This document shows, piece by piece, positions 56,064-64,000 of a stretch of 64,000 bases of DNA. The DNA lies in assembly GCF_943193005.1 (NCBI RefSeq), contig NZ_CALPCH010000011.1, forward strand, positions 1-64,000, in the 5' to 3' direction. Numbering within the stretch: the stretch's first letter is position 1; each line of letters opens with the position of its first letter. The DNA comes from Pumilibacter intestinalis (GTDB lineage Bacteria > Bacillota > Clostridia > Christensenellales > Pumilibacteraceae). A model generated the notes under the pieces. That model did not search any database. It was not told the DNA's origin and worked only from the letters and a program-made list of their open reading frames with translations. The translations under genes were made by a program, and so were the position numbers.

Positions 56064-56815
56064 CGGCAAAGAGAATAATTCCGTGCTTGGACGTGAAAGA
56101 CGGCAGAGTGGTAAAAGGCGTGAATTTTGTTAACCTTACGGACGCGGGCAATCCCGCCTGCGTTGCCGAGGCGTATCAAAAGGCGGGCGCGGACGAAATA
56201 GTTTTTTTGGATATAACGGCTTCGGTGCGCGGCGCGGAAACGGTTGCGCACACCGTGTCGGCGGTTGCCGAGCGGCTCAGCATACCGCTTAGCGTGGGCG
56301 GCGGCATACGCACCGAATCGGACGCGACGGCGATACTTCGCGCGGGCGCGGACAAAGTATCGGTAAACACGGCGGCGATACGCGACCCCTCGCTTATAAA
56401 CAGGCTTGCGGACAAGTTCGGCAGGCAGTGCGTTGTGGTTGCGATAGACGCCAAAAAGCAGGGCGAAAGGTATCGCGTATACTCGCAGGGCGGCAGGCGG
56501 GAAGAAGAGCTTGACGCGCTCGAATGGGCGAAAGAGGCGGAAATGCGGGGCGCAGGCGAAATACTGCTCACGAGCATAGACCGCGACGGCACCAACAAAG
56601 GCTACGAATGCGAGCTTACCCGCGCGGTGAGTGCGAGCGCGAAAATCCCCGTTATCGTCTCGGGCGGCGCGGGAAACATGAGCCACTTTGCCCAAGCGTT
56701 CACTTTTGCGCAAGCCGACGCCGCGCTCGCCGCCTCGGTGTTTCATTATCATAAGATAGATATAGGAGAGTTGAAAAAATACCTGCGCGACAACGGCGTT
56801 TGCGTAAGAATATAA
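56060..56815 (+). CDS. hisF: Imidazole glycerol phosphate synthase, cyclase subunit
   Basis: 251 residues, a TIM barrel. CLDVKDGRVVKGVNF carries catalytic Asp11 and SIDRDGTNKGY the second catalytic Asp near 130. VGGGIRT and VSGGAGN are the phosphate-binding loops. It closes the imidazole ring and releases AICAR. GAGGAGG precedes the ATG. It is translationally coupled to hisH. Confidence 0.96.
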   Translation: MTAKRIIPCLDVKDGRVVKGVNFVNLTDAGNPACVAEAYQKAGADEIVFLDITASVRGAETVAHTVSAVAERLSIPLSVGGGIRTESDATAILRAGADKVSVNTAAIRDPSLINRLADKFGRQCVVVAIDAKKQGERYRVYSQGGRREEELDALEWAKEAEMRGAGEILLTSIDRDGTNKGYECELTRAVSASAKIPVIVSGGAGNMSHFAQAFTFAQADAALAASVFHYHKIDIGELKKYLRDNGVCVRI

Positions 56816-56841
56816 AAATAACATAAATCGATTTCAAACGC

Positions 56842-56872
56842 TTGACGGGGGGGGGTAGTATTCGAGTATACT
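56842..56872 (+). promoter_or_regulatory. Promoter with a G9 tract in its spacer (ABC transporter gene)
   Basis: TTGACG (56842-56847), 19-nt spacer, TATACT (56867-56872). The G9 tract is 56847-56855, so it touches the -35 box. Loss of two G would give the 17-nt optimum. Confidence 0.6.
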
Positions 56873-56906
56873 TTATTTGTAATCTTATAAATAAAGGGAG
56901 GATGAA

Positions 56907-59825
56907 ATGCTCGAAGCAAGGCACTTACGAAAGACGTATAAAACAAAGCGCGGAACGGAAACCAAAGCTCTCGACGACGTTTCGGTTACGTTTGCCGAGA
57001 AAGGAATGGTTTTTATTCTCGGTAAGTCGGGAAGCGGCAAGAGCACGTTGTTGAACGTGTGCGGCGGACTCGACACCATGGACGGCGGCGAAATTCTCAT
57101 AAAAGGGAAATCGAGCGCGGATAAGGGCGATTTCGACTTTGACAGCTACCGCAACACCTTTGTGGGCTTTGTTTTTCAGGAATACAACATACTCGAAGAA
57201 TTCACGGTAGAGGAAAACGTGGCTCTCGCGCTCGAGCTTCAGCACCGCAAGCGCGACCCCGAGGTAATCGAGAAGATACTCGACGACGTGGAGATGAAAG
57301 AGTATGCCCGCCGCAAGCCCAACACGCTCTCTGGCGGTCAAAAACAGCGCGTTGCCATAGCCCGCGCGCTCGTGAAAAATCCCGAGATAATAATGGCGGA
57401 CGAGCCGACGGGCGCGCTCGACTCGAACACGGGCAGGCAGGTTTTCGACACGCTCAAAAAGCTGTCGGAAAACAAGCTCGTGCTCGTAGTGTCGCACGAC
57501 CGCGAGTTTGCCGAGCAGTACGGCGACCGCATAATAGAGCTTAAAGACGGCAAGATAATTTCGGATATGACCCGCTGTGCCGACGAGCAGGCGGACGGGA
57601 AAAACGTGCGTTTCGTGGGCACGGACACCGTTTGCGTGCAGTCGGGCGCAACGCTCACGGACGAAGAATTTGCGAGCATAAAAGAATTTTTAAGCAAAAA
57701 CAAGGGCGGCGCGGTAATCACCTCGTCGCGCGAAAAGGTGGACAACATTACGCGCGACCTTCGCGGCGGCGAGTTCGGCGAAACCCAATGTCAGCCCGAG
57801 GTGCGCGAGTATTCGGCGAACGAAAAGAAGATGATACGTTCGCGGCTTCCCGTTCGCCACGCGGTCAAAATGGGCGCGAGCAGTCTCAAAAGCAAGCCCG
57901 TGCGTTTGGCGTTTACCATACTGCTTTCGGTTATGGCGTTTATGCTGTTCGGCGTGTTTTCCACAATGATACTTTACGATAACACCGAGGTTTCCATTAG
58001 TTCGTTGCGCGACTCCGATTACGATTACATCGCGCTTTCTAAGGGGTATCATTTCCGCAACGATATAGTGGAAAACGGAGAGGTGCAATATTCTTCCGAG
58101 GGAGTTAAGACCACCGAGTACACTCTCGACGAGGTGAAAAAACTGCGCGAGAAATATCCCGACTCGGTTGCTTCCGTTGCGTGCAACGGCTACAGAATAA
58201 ATCTCGAACTTTCCTCGTTTGCCTCGCAATATTACAGCTCGGAGATAAGCGGAGCGGTTTGGTTGCCGTCCTCCGCCGAGCCGCTTGCGGGCAGGCTCGA
58301 GCTTGGCGACAACGAGTGCGCGATATCCGACTTTGTGTTCGAAAGTCTGCGCGCGGGCAATTTCGAATCCATGGACGGCGAAGGCTATTACGAGCTTAGC
58401 GAGTCTTACGAGAGCGCGATTGGCAAAAAGCTGTATTTCAACGAAAAAACGTATACCATAGCGGGCGTGTTCAAAGGCTCGTCAACCTTAAAAGACTACG
58501 AGGCTCTCGCAAAAGCCGCCAAAGACAACAGGCAACACGACGACCTCGAGCAAGCGTATAATTGGATGAACGAGCGAAGAGCCTTGCTGTATGCTTGCAT
58601 TGCCTTAAACGGCGAACAATTTGCGGAGTTCGGCGAAAACGCCGGCAGAGAAAACTCGGATATTTACGAATATTTCGATTACAACGAAAACAGCGTGGAA
58701 CTCGTTTACGATTTCGATGGGCGAAACAACACCGTAGGTCGGTATTCGAGCTTAAACCGCATAGCGAAATATTCGAGCTCCGCGCCAATTGCGTTATACG
58801 GAACGGACGGCGAAAAACTTGCGGCGTTGCCCGAAAACGGCATAGGCATAAGTTCGGGCGATTATTTCGAGACGATGTACAATTATTTTAACGAGTACGT
58901 GAATTTGCATCAAGGCGAAGAGTGTTTCGACGAATATTATTATGCCGAAGACGGCGTAATGCCGCTGTGCGAAAAAATATACAAAGCCGCCCAAAAAGCG
59001 GACAAACAAATGATATTCCAAACGCTTGCGGAGTTGAACGCGTTCGTTAAAAAACATTCGCTGTCTATGCCCGAAATAAGGGCGATAAGCCAAAGCGATT
59101 ACTCGGAAAGAGATGTTACGATTGCGGGCATATTCATGTTCTCGGACGGGTTCGAGGGCTTTTATGCCTCCGACTCGCTTTACGAGGATTTGTTCGTGCG
59201 CCCGCTCAACATTTGGCAGGATAAAATCGTAACCGAATACGTTAAGCCCGAAGGAGCGTTCGTTTCGGCGATAATGGTGCCGTACGCCGACAAGTCGGAC
59301 GCGTACACCCGCGAACTCGTGGAGCTTACCGAGAAGCGCGAGGCGGACGACTCCACAACGGTGATAACAAACGCGCTGATGCAGGAAATCACCATGATTA
59401 ACTATATGGTGGAGAGCATGAGCACTGTGTTTATGTGGATTGGTATCGTGCTTGCGGCGTTTGCGCTATTGCTCATGTTTAACTTTATATCGGCTTCTAT
59501 CACGGCTAAGAAAAAGGAGATAGGAATACTGCGGGCAATAGGTTCGCGCACGCTCGACGTGTTCAAGATATTCCTTGCCGAAGCTCTCATAATCGCGGCT
59601 GTGGCTTTCGTGCTTGCCTCGGCGGCGAGTTTCGGAGTCTGCGCTCTGTTAAACTGGGTGCTCACCGACAACGTGGCTATGATATCCACCAACCTGTTGC
59701 TGTTCGGTCCGCTCTCGGTGCTGTGCATACTCGGCATTACGCTCGTTACCGCGTTTGTGGCAACGGTAATACCCGTTGCGCTCTATTCGCGCAAACCGCC
59801 CGTTGCGAGCATACGCGCGTTATAA
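56907..59825 (+). CDS. MacB-like ABC transporter, fused ATPase and FtsX permease
   Basis: 972 residues. ATPase 1-225: Walker A GKSGSGKST near 40, Q-loop FVFQEYNILEEF, signature LSGGQKQRVAIARAL near 140, Walker B IIMADEPTGALD near 160. A linker follows to about 325. The first membrane helix lies near 335-358, then about 490 extracytoplasmic residues (rich in Tyr, Asp and Glu), then three helices (about 835-860, 885-912, 925-955) with the FtsX core. This is the four-helix mechanotransmission layout of MacB-type exporters, acting on peptides or the envelope; the substrate is unknown. GGGAGG precedes the ATG. Expression could vary through the G9 promoter spacer. Confidence 0.88.
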   Translation: MLEARHLRKTYKTKRGTETKALDDVSVTFAEKGMVFILGKSGSGKSTLLNVCGGLDTMDGGEILIKGKSSADKGDFDFDSYRNTFVGFVFQEYNILEEFTVEENVALALELQHRKRDPEVIEKILDDVEMKEYARRKPNTLSGGQKQRVAIARALVKNPEIIMADEPTGALDSNTGRQVFDTLKKLSENKLVLVVSHDREFAEQYGDRIIELKDGKIISDMTRCADEQADGKNVRFVGTDTVCVQSGATLTDEEFASIKEFLSKNKGGAVITSSREKVDNITRDLRGGEFGETQCQPEVREYSANEKKMIRSRLPVRHAVKMGASSLKSKPVRLAFTILLSVMAFMLFGVFSTMILYDNTEVSISSLRDSDYDYIALSKGYHFRNDIVENGEVQYSSEGVKTTEYTLDEVKKLREKYPDSVASVACNGYRINLELSSFASQYYSSEISGAVWLPSSAEPLAGRLELGDNECAISDFVFESLRAGNFESMDGEGYYELSESYESAIGKKLYFNEKTYTIAGVFKGSSTLKDYEALAKAAKDNRQHDDLEQAYNWMNERRALLYACIALNGEQFAEFGENAGRENSDIYEYFDYNENSVELVYDFDGRNNTVGRYSSLNRIAKYSSSAPIALYGTDGEKLAALPENGIGISSGDYFETMYNYFNEYVNLHQGEECFDEYYYAEDGVMPLCEKIYKAAQKADKQMIFQTLAELNAFVKKHSLSMPEIRAISQSDYSERDVTIAGIFMFSDGFEGFYASDSLYEDLFVRPLNIWQDKIVTEYVKPEGAFVSAIMVPYADKSDAYTRELVELTEKREADDSTTVITNALMQEITMINYMVESMSTVFMWIGIVLAAFALLLMFNFISASITAKKKEIGILRAIGSRTLDVFKIFLAEALIIAAVAFVLASAASFGVCALLNWVLTDNVAMISTNLLLFGPLSVLCILGITLVTAFVATVIPVALYSRKPPVASIRAL

Positions 59826-59840
59826 AACCATTATGATAAT

Positions 59841-59873
59841 AAAAGAGCGTCGGTTGGGTTCGACGCTCTTTTG
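59841..59873. terminator. Bidirectional terminator between the ABC gene and apgM
   Basis: Perfect 12-bp stem AAAAGAGCGTCG / CGACGCTCTTTT with an 8-nt loop, between convergent genes. Confidence 0.85.
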
Positions 59874-59875
59874 TA

Positions 59876-61084
59876 TTATTTGTGTTTGCGGTTTAATAGA
59901 CGGTCTATGAGATAGAAACCGTATTCGATTGAATTGCCCGTTTGGGCGGCGGTTTTTTCGGTGAACGTGTTCACGCCTTTGTGCTCGCGGTTTGACTCGT
60001 AGAGCAGATAGGGGACGGGTTCGCCCGTGTGCGTTTTGAGAGTGTAGGGCGTGGCGTGGTCGGGAAGGATTAGAATTTTGAAATCGTCGCCGCAGTTGCG
60101 CAAGTGTTCGTATACGGGTTTTACTATGAATTTGTCGATAAGTTCTATCGCGAGAATTTTGCCCGCTTTGTCGCCTTGGTGTCCGCATTCGTCGGGAGCT
60201 TCGAGGTGCACGTATACGTAGTCGTGCGTTTTGAGGGCGTTTACGGCGGCTTGAGCCTTTCCCGCAAAATCGGTGTGAATTGTGCCCGTGGCGTTTTCAA
60301 CGTCTATGCTGTGCATGCCCGCGCCTATCGCTATGCCCTTTATGAGGTCTACCGCCGATATTACCGCGCCTAATAAGCCCGTGAACGACTTGAAATTCGC
60401 GAGCTTGGGTTTTGTGCCCTCGCCCCAAAGCCATATGGAGTTTGCGGGATTTTTGCCGCTTGCGATGCGCTTGAGATTTACGGGGTGATTTTTGAGCAGT
60501 TCATGGCTCTTTTTCATTATGCCGAGCAGTTGCGCGGCATACATTCCGTGCGGCAGGTGGTCGGCTATTTTGCGGTCGGAAATATCGTGCGGGGGAGTGA
60601 GTATCGCGCCCGTAACGCCCGATTTGCGCTTTAAGCAATGGCGGTACGACACGCCCGAAAACAGTTCGAGCTCGTCGCTTGAGAGGTTTTCGCTCAAATA
60701 GTTTATTAGCTCGCGAGCTTCTTCGGTGCTGATTTCGCCCGCCGAATAGTCGAGCATGGTTTTGTCTTCGTAGGCTTCTTCGTCCGAGAGCGTTACGAGA
60801 TTACAGCGGTAGGTAACCGAGTCGTCGTCTAAATCTATGCCTATGCTGAGAGCCTCGAGCGGCGACCTGCCCGTGTAACATTCGCGCGGGTCGTAGCCCA
60901 TTACGGAGAGATTTGCCACGTCGGAGCCCGGCTTTAAGCCTTCGGGCACGGTGCACACAAGACCTACTTCGGCGTGCGCCGCAAGCGAGTCTACGGTGGG
61001 TTTGCAGGCAAGACTCATGGGCGTTTCGCCGTTGCGGTCGGGGTAGTCCGCCATGCCGTCGAACAATATTACTGCGTATTTCAT
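59876..61084 (-). CDS. apgM: Cofactor-independent phosphoglycerate mutase, archaeal ApgM type
   Basis: 402 residues. It interconverts 3- and 2-phosphoglycerate. Metal-binding alkaline-phosphatase-fold motifs: ILFDGMADYP near 6, SDVANLSVMGYDP near 53 (Ser nucleophile), HLEAPDECGHQGD near 285 and ILPDHATPY near 335. The family is distinct from bacterial GpmI. ATG 61084 follows AAAGGAA; the frame is open 18 codons upstream through a repeat, where those residues are repeat-encoded. glmS and a membrane gene lie upstream on the same strand. Confidence 0.93.
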   Translation of the reverse strand: MKYAVILFDGMADYPDRNGETPMSLACKPTVDSLAAHAEVGLVCTVPEGLKPGSDVANLSVMGYDPRECYTGRSPLEALSIGIDLDDDSVTYRCNLVTLSDEEAYEDKTMLDYSAGEISTEEARELINYLSENLSSDELELFSGVSYRHCLKRKSGVTGAILTPPHDISDRKIADHLPHGMYAAQLLGIMKKSHELLKNHPVNLKRIASGKNPANSIWLWGEGTKPKLANFKSFTGLLGAVISAVDLIKGIAIGAGMHSIDVENATGTIHTDFAGKAQAAVNALKTHDYVYVHLEAPDECGHQGDKAGKILAIELIDKFIVKPVYEHLRNCGDDFKILILPDHATPYTLKTHTGEPVPYLLYESNREHKGVNTFTEKTAAQTGNSIEYGFYLIDRLLNRKHK

Positions 61085-61102
61085 GATTTTTTTCCTTTCT
61101 GA

Positions 61103-61222
61103 TGTATGGGATTGCCACGGGCATAAATGCCCTCGCAATGACGGGGAGAGAAACGGTATCGCTATTCCACGGGCATAAATGCCCTCGCAATGACGGGGAG
61201 AGAAACGGTATCGCTATTCCAC
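61103..61222. repeat. GTCATTGCGAG-family right halves with a 52-bp tandem duplication
   Basis: A 52-bp unit (CACGGGCATAAATGCC ... GCTATTC) is perfectly duplicated at 61116-61167 and 61168-61219. Its last bases include the final codons and stop of glmS (GTG GAA TAG on the minus strand), so the duplication was created across the gene end and copied the glmS tail. Confidence 0.85.
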
Positions 61223-63028
61223 GGTGACGGATTTTGCGAGGTTGCGGGGCTTGTCGATATCGCCGCCGCGAGCCGCCGCCACGTAGTAAGCAAATAATTG
61301 CAACGCCGCCGCGGTGAACAACGGCGTGAGCGCGGGGTGGGTTTGGGGCAGAGTTATCATATCGTCGCATTCGGCTTTTATGGAGTCGGGCGAGTCGGTC
61401 ACGCCTATCACCGCCGCGCCGCGCGAGCGCACCTCTTTAATATTGGAAAGCGTTTTTTCGCGCAGGGCGGGTTCGGCGGCTATGCCGAGCACGAGCGAGT
61501 TTTTTTCTATCAAAGATATTGTGCCGTGTTTGAGTTCGCCCGCGGCGTATGCTTCCGCGTGAATATACGATATTTCTTTGAGTTTGAGCGCGCCCTCGAG
61601 AGCCGCCGACCAGTCCGCTCCGCGCCCTATAAAGTAGGCGTCTTGCGCGGGATAGTATTTGCCCGCAAGGTACTGCGCCTGCGGATTGATTTCGTCTATA
61701 AACGCGCCGAGTTTTTCGGGCACGCGCTTGAGTTCTGATAGCAGTGACGAGTATTCGTCGGCGGATACCGTGCCGCGGTCGTGCGCGAGTTTAAGCCCCA
61801 AAAGATACAGTACGGCAACTTGCGTGGTGTAGCCCTTTGTGGTTGCCACGGCTATCTCGGGACCTGCGCGGGTGTAGAGCACGTCGTCGGCTTCGCGGGC
61901 AATGGAGGAATCCACCACGTTTACCACCGCAAGCACTCGGCTCCCGCGGCGTTTGGCTTCGCGCAGGGCGGCGAGCGAGTCGGCGGTTTCGCCCGACTGA
62001 CTTATTATTACGGTTAGACAGTCGCTCCCGAGCAGTGGATTGCGGTAGCGAAATTCGCTCGCGAGGTCGGTTTCCACCTCCAATCGCGCGAGCTTTTCTA
62101 TAAAGTATTTGCCCACCGCGCCCGCGTGATACGCGCTTCCGCACGCAACCATGTAAATTTTGCGGATATCGTTGCCGTTCAGTTTCACGCCGTCGAGCTT
62201 TATGCCGTCGGGCGTTATGCGGTCGTGCACCGTCTTTTTTATCGCGCCCGGCTGTTCGAAAATTTCTTTGAGCATAAAGTGCGCAAAGCCGTCTTTTTCG
62301 GCGGCGTCCGCGCTTAGGTCGGACACGGTGATTTTCTTTTCGACTGTTTCTTTGTTGCGGTTGTATACCGTAACTTTTTCGGGCGTGATTACCGCAACTT
62401 CCTTTTCGTCGGGAATAATGAACTTGCGAGTGTAGGGTAGAATGGCGGGTATATCCGAGGCTATGAAATTCTCGCCCTCGCCCAAGCCTATCACGAGCGG
62501 CGAGTCCTTTCTCAGAGCGTAAAACGCGCCGCCCTCGCCATCGTGCAAAATGCCGAGCGCGTAAGACCCCTTTATTTTGTTGCGCAGTTTTATTATCGCG
62601 TCGAGCATATCGCCGCCGTAATAATATTCGAGCAACATCGATACTATTTCCGTGTCGGTTTCCGAGCGGAATGTGAAGCCGCGCTCGGACAGAAATTCGC
62701 GCAGTTCGAGATAGTTCTCTATTATGCCGTTATGCACCACGGCAAACTTTTTGTCGCGGCTGTAGTGGGGGTGCGAGTTTTCGTCGCTCGGTCCGCCGTG
62801 CGTTGCCCAACGCGTGTGACCTATGCCCGTTACGCCCTCGGGCTTTGTGCCGTTCGTCAGTTTTTTGAGCTCGAACAGCCGCCCTTTGGATTTGATGATT
62901 TCTATGCCGCTATCGTTAGATACCGCTATGCCGCTCGAGTCGTAGCCGCGGTATTCGAGCCGCTCGAGCCCGTCTATGAGTATGGGTGTTGCCTGATTTT
63001 TGCCGGTGTATCCTACTATGCCGCACAT
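61214..63028 (-). CDS. glmS: Glutamine-fructose-6-phosphate aminotransferase (isomerizing)
   Basis: 604 residues. It makes glucosamine 6-phosphate for peptidoglycan. N-terminal nucleophile Cys2 in MCGIVGYTG, glutaminase domain to about 235, then two SIS domains (YMVACGSAYHAG, ISQSGETADSLAALREAK) and a C-terminal AKSVTVE end. GAGGAG precedes the ATG at 63028, which lies 4 nt after the COG2426 stop. No glmS ribozyme is expected or seen, because the gene is not at the start of a transcript with a long leader. Confidence 0.97.
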   Translation of the reverse strand: MCGIVGYTGKNQATPILIDGLERLEYRGYDSSGIAVSNDSGIEIIKSKGRLFELKKLTNGTKPEGVTGIGHTRWATHGGPSDENSHPHYSRDKKFAVVHNGIIENYLELREFLSERGFTFRSETDTEIVSMLLEYYYGGDMLDAIIKLRNKIKGSYALGILHDGEGGAFYALRKDSPLVIGLGEGENFIASDIPAILPYTRKFIIPDEKEVAVITPEKVTVYNRNKETVEKKITVSDLSADAAEKDGFAHFMLKEIFEQPGAIKKTVHDRITPDGIKLDGVKLNGNDIRKIYMVACGSAYHAGAVGKYFIEKLARLEVETDLASEFRYRNPLLGSDCLTVIISQSGETADSLAALREAKRRGSRVLAVVNVVDSSIAREADDVLYTRAGPEIAVATTKGYTTQVAVLYLLGLKLAHDRGTVSADEYSSLLSELKRVPEKLGAFIDEINPQAQYLAGKYYPAQDAYFIGRGADWSAALEGALKLKEISYIHAEAYAAGELKHGTISLIEKNSLVLGIAAEPALREKTLSNIKEVRSRGAAVIGVTDSPDSIKAECDDMITLPQTHPALTPLFTAAALQLFAYYVAAARGGDIDKPRNLAKSVTVE

Positions 63029-63032
63029 GTTT

Positions 63033-63740
63033 CTATTTTTGCTCCTCGGTTTGGTCCGTTTCCGCCGATTGTTCGGGCGATTTGTGAAGAATGATTTTTA
63101 TTATGAGCGCCGTAACAACTATTACGGCTATTATGCCTATTGCGAGTATTATCCAATCTATGTAATCGGAGAAGAACCAGCACAAAAGGGTGATTATCGC
63201 GGTGGCTACGAGGTTGCCCGCCACCACGGCCGCGAGCGCTTTGGGGTATTTTAAGCCCGTTACCGCGGCAACCGCGCTGCCCGTCCACACGCCCGTAAGC
63301 GGCAGGGGAATTGCCACGAACGCGAACACGCCGAGCATTTTTTTGAGGTCGGAGGGTTTCGGGCTCTTAGAATGAGATTGCTTCGGCGCTTCGCTTCTCG
63401 CAATGACAGGGGAGTCGGTTGTGCCTTCGGTGGATATACTCTGCGCTTTCTTCTCGAATTTTTCGTATATCACTTGCCCGACTTTGCGGAAAATTTTGGT
63501 GCGCGAAAGCCACTTTACGAACGGCAACAGCACGGCAATCAGTATGGGAGCCATGAGCGACGAACCTATAAAGGCGTATAAAAGGGCAAACGGCGGCTTT
63601 ATTCCGTAGCCGAATGCAATGGGTATTGCGCCGCGGGCTTCCACAATGGGGAGCACGGATATAAAAATCGTGACAAGCTCGGGCAGTCGGAACACTTTCA
63701 AAAGCGCCTGTGTTATTACGTCGGTAAATCCGCAAATCAT
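63033..63740 (-). CDS. COG2426 small multidrug-export-like membrane protein carrying an in-frame repeat insertion
   Basis: 235 residues from ATG 63740. Helices near 5-25, 45-75 and 80-92 with the VEARGAIPIAFG motif, then a cytoplasmic loop, then the second conserved half (MLGVFAFVAIPLPLTGVWTGSAVAA near 137) and helices to about 215. This is the COG2426 family; the drug-export name is not proven. The loop contains PVIARSEAPKQSHS (about residues 110-123), translated from a GTCATTGCGAG repeat. The predicted leader is about 4 nt; an in-frame upstream ATG lies inside the -10 box. Confidence 0.85.
   Translation of the reverse strand: MICGFTDVITQALLKVFRLPELVTIFISVLPIVEARGAIPIAFGYGIKPPFALLYAFIGSSLMAPILIAVLLPFVKWLSRTKIFRKVGQVIYEKFEKKAQSISTEGTTDSPVIARSEAPKQSHSKSPKPSDLKKMLGVFAFVAIPLPLTGVWTGSAVAAVTGLKYPKALAAVVAGNLVATAIITLLCWFFSDYIDWIILAIGIIAVIVVTALIIKIILHKSPEQSAETDQTEEQK
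63369..63411 (-). repeat. GTCATTGCGAG repeat half inserted within the COG2426 coding sequence
   Basis: On the coding strand the DNA reads TGTCATTGCGAGAAGCGAAG and on to GCAATCTC, a complete left half of the dispersed element, in frame and without a stop. Confidence 0.85.
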
Positions 63741-63750
63741 AAGTGCTACC

Positions 63751-63779
63751 ATTGTATAATATATGAGGGGATTTGTCAA
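63751..63779 (-). promoter_or_regulatory. Near-leaderless promoter of the COG2426-glmS operon
   Basis: Minus strand: TTGACA (63774-63779), 17-nt spacer, TACAAT (63751-63756), 10 nt to the ATG at 63740. Confidence 0.6.
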
Positions 63780-63795
63780 TTTATTTCGGGTATTC

Positions 63796-64000
63796 CGTCA
63801 TTGCGAGCGGCGTAGCCGCGTGGCAATCCCCTGCATGGGCGGATAAAGTAACTGTGCTTTTCTATTGCATGGGATTGCTTCGTCGGGCTTTGCCCTCCTC
63901 GCAATGACGGGAATGTGCGTAAACGTCATTGCGAGCGGCGTAGCCGCGCGGCAATCCCCTGCATGGGGCGGATAAAGTAACTGTGCTTTTCTGTTGCATG
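63796..64000. repeat. Two GTCATTGCGAG palindromic repeats at the window end
   Basis: A full unit at about 63797-63909 (left GTCATTGCGAGCGGCGTAGC, middle CTGCATGGGCGGATAAAG, right CTCCTCGCAATGAC) and a second unit from 63925 cut by the window edge. No gene is visible from 63741 to 64000. Confidence 0.9.

Overview
The window looks like chromosomal DNA of an uncultured, anaerobic, low-to-mid GC Gram-positive bacterium (Bacillota, Clostridia-like). This is inferred from gene content: pyruvate:ferredoxin oxidoreductase, HprK, FeoAB, tandem YitT proteins, DUF3737, QueH, lipoproteins with Lgt, and an M60 peptidase. Promoters are mostly consensus -35/-10 pairs with 17-nt spacers. No rRNA, tRNA, CRISPR array, phage module or transposase was recognised.

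Layout. 1-6.3 kb (minus strand): a repeat cluster, a DUF3737 protein, a polytopic glycosyltransferase-like protein and pyruvate:ferredoxin oxidoreductase. 6.5-13.4 kb: two large secreted proteins (InlB-like repeats plus GLUG motifs; BspA-like LRR plus InlB repeats plus GLUG) and an ECF-type sigma factor. The two surface genes share a non-housekeeping promoter motif with identical geometry. The second surface gene is split by one in-frame stop. 13.5-23.7 kb: pfkA, a DUF2238/YjdF-like membrane protein, an ArsR-type regulator, an orphan amino-acid kinase, two YitT proteins, recF, a membrane protein, a TetR regulator and dnaA. 23.7-25.1 kb: a small AT-rich islet with two HTH genes (one frameshifted), a lipoprotein and a decayed DUF1273/SLOG-like gene.

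25.2-31.4 kb: rpmE, a YqhQ-PrmC fusion, prfA, queH and uvrC (translation, tRNA modification and repair). 31.5-38.7 kb: a surface M60 peptidase, a HAD phosphatase, hprK, a deacetylase pseudogene, the fossil end of a sugar-ABC permease and a small lipoprotein. 38.7-48.7 kb: a helical unknown, metA, pyk with a two-component system, a nucleoside hydrolase-like protein, malic enzyme, ilvC and a lone tyrosine recombinase. 48.7-53.3 kb: an iron-uptake locus (DtxR-type regulator and membrane protein divergent from feoA-feoA-feoB). 53.3-64 kb: a solute-binding lipoprotein, lgt, hisHF, a MacB-like ABC transporter, apgM, glmS and a COG2426 membrane protein.

Three themes cross the window. First, a palindromic repeat family (ends GTCATTGCGAG / CTCGCAATGAC) fills many intergenic gaps and also enters coding sequence. 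Second, there are three G9 tracts: two sit inside promoter spacers and one at the 3' end of a gene. Third, at least seven genes have a -10 box placed so that transcription would start on or within a few bases of the start codon.
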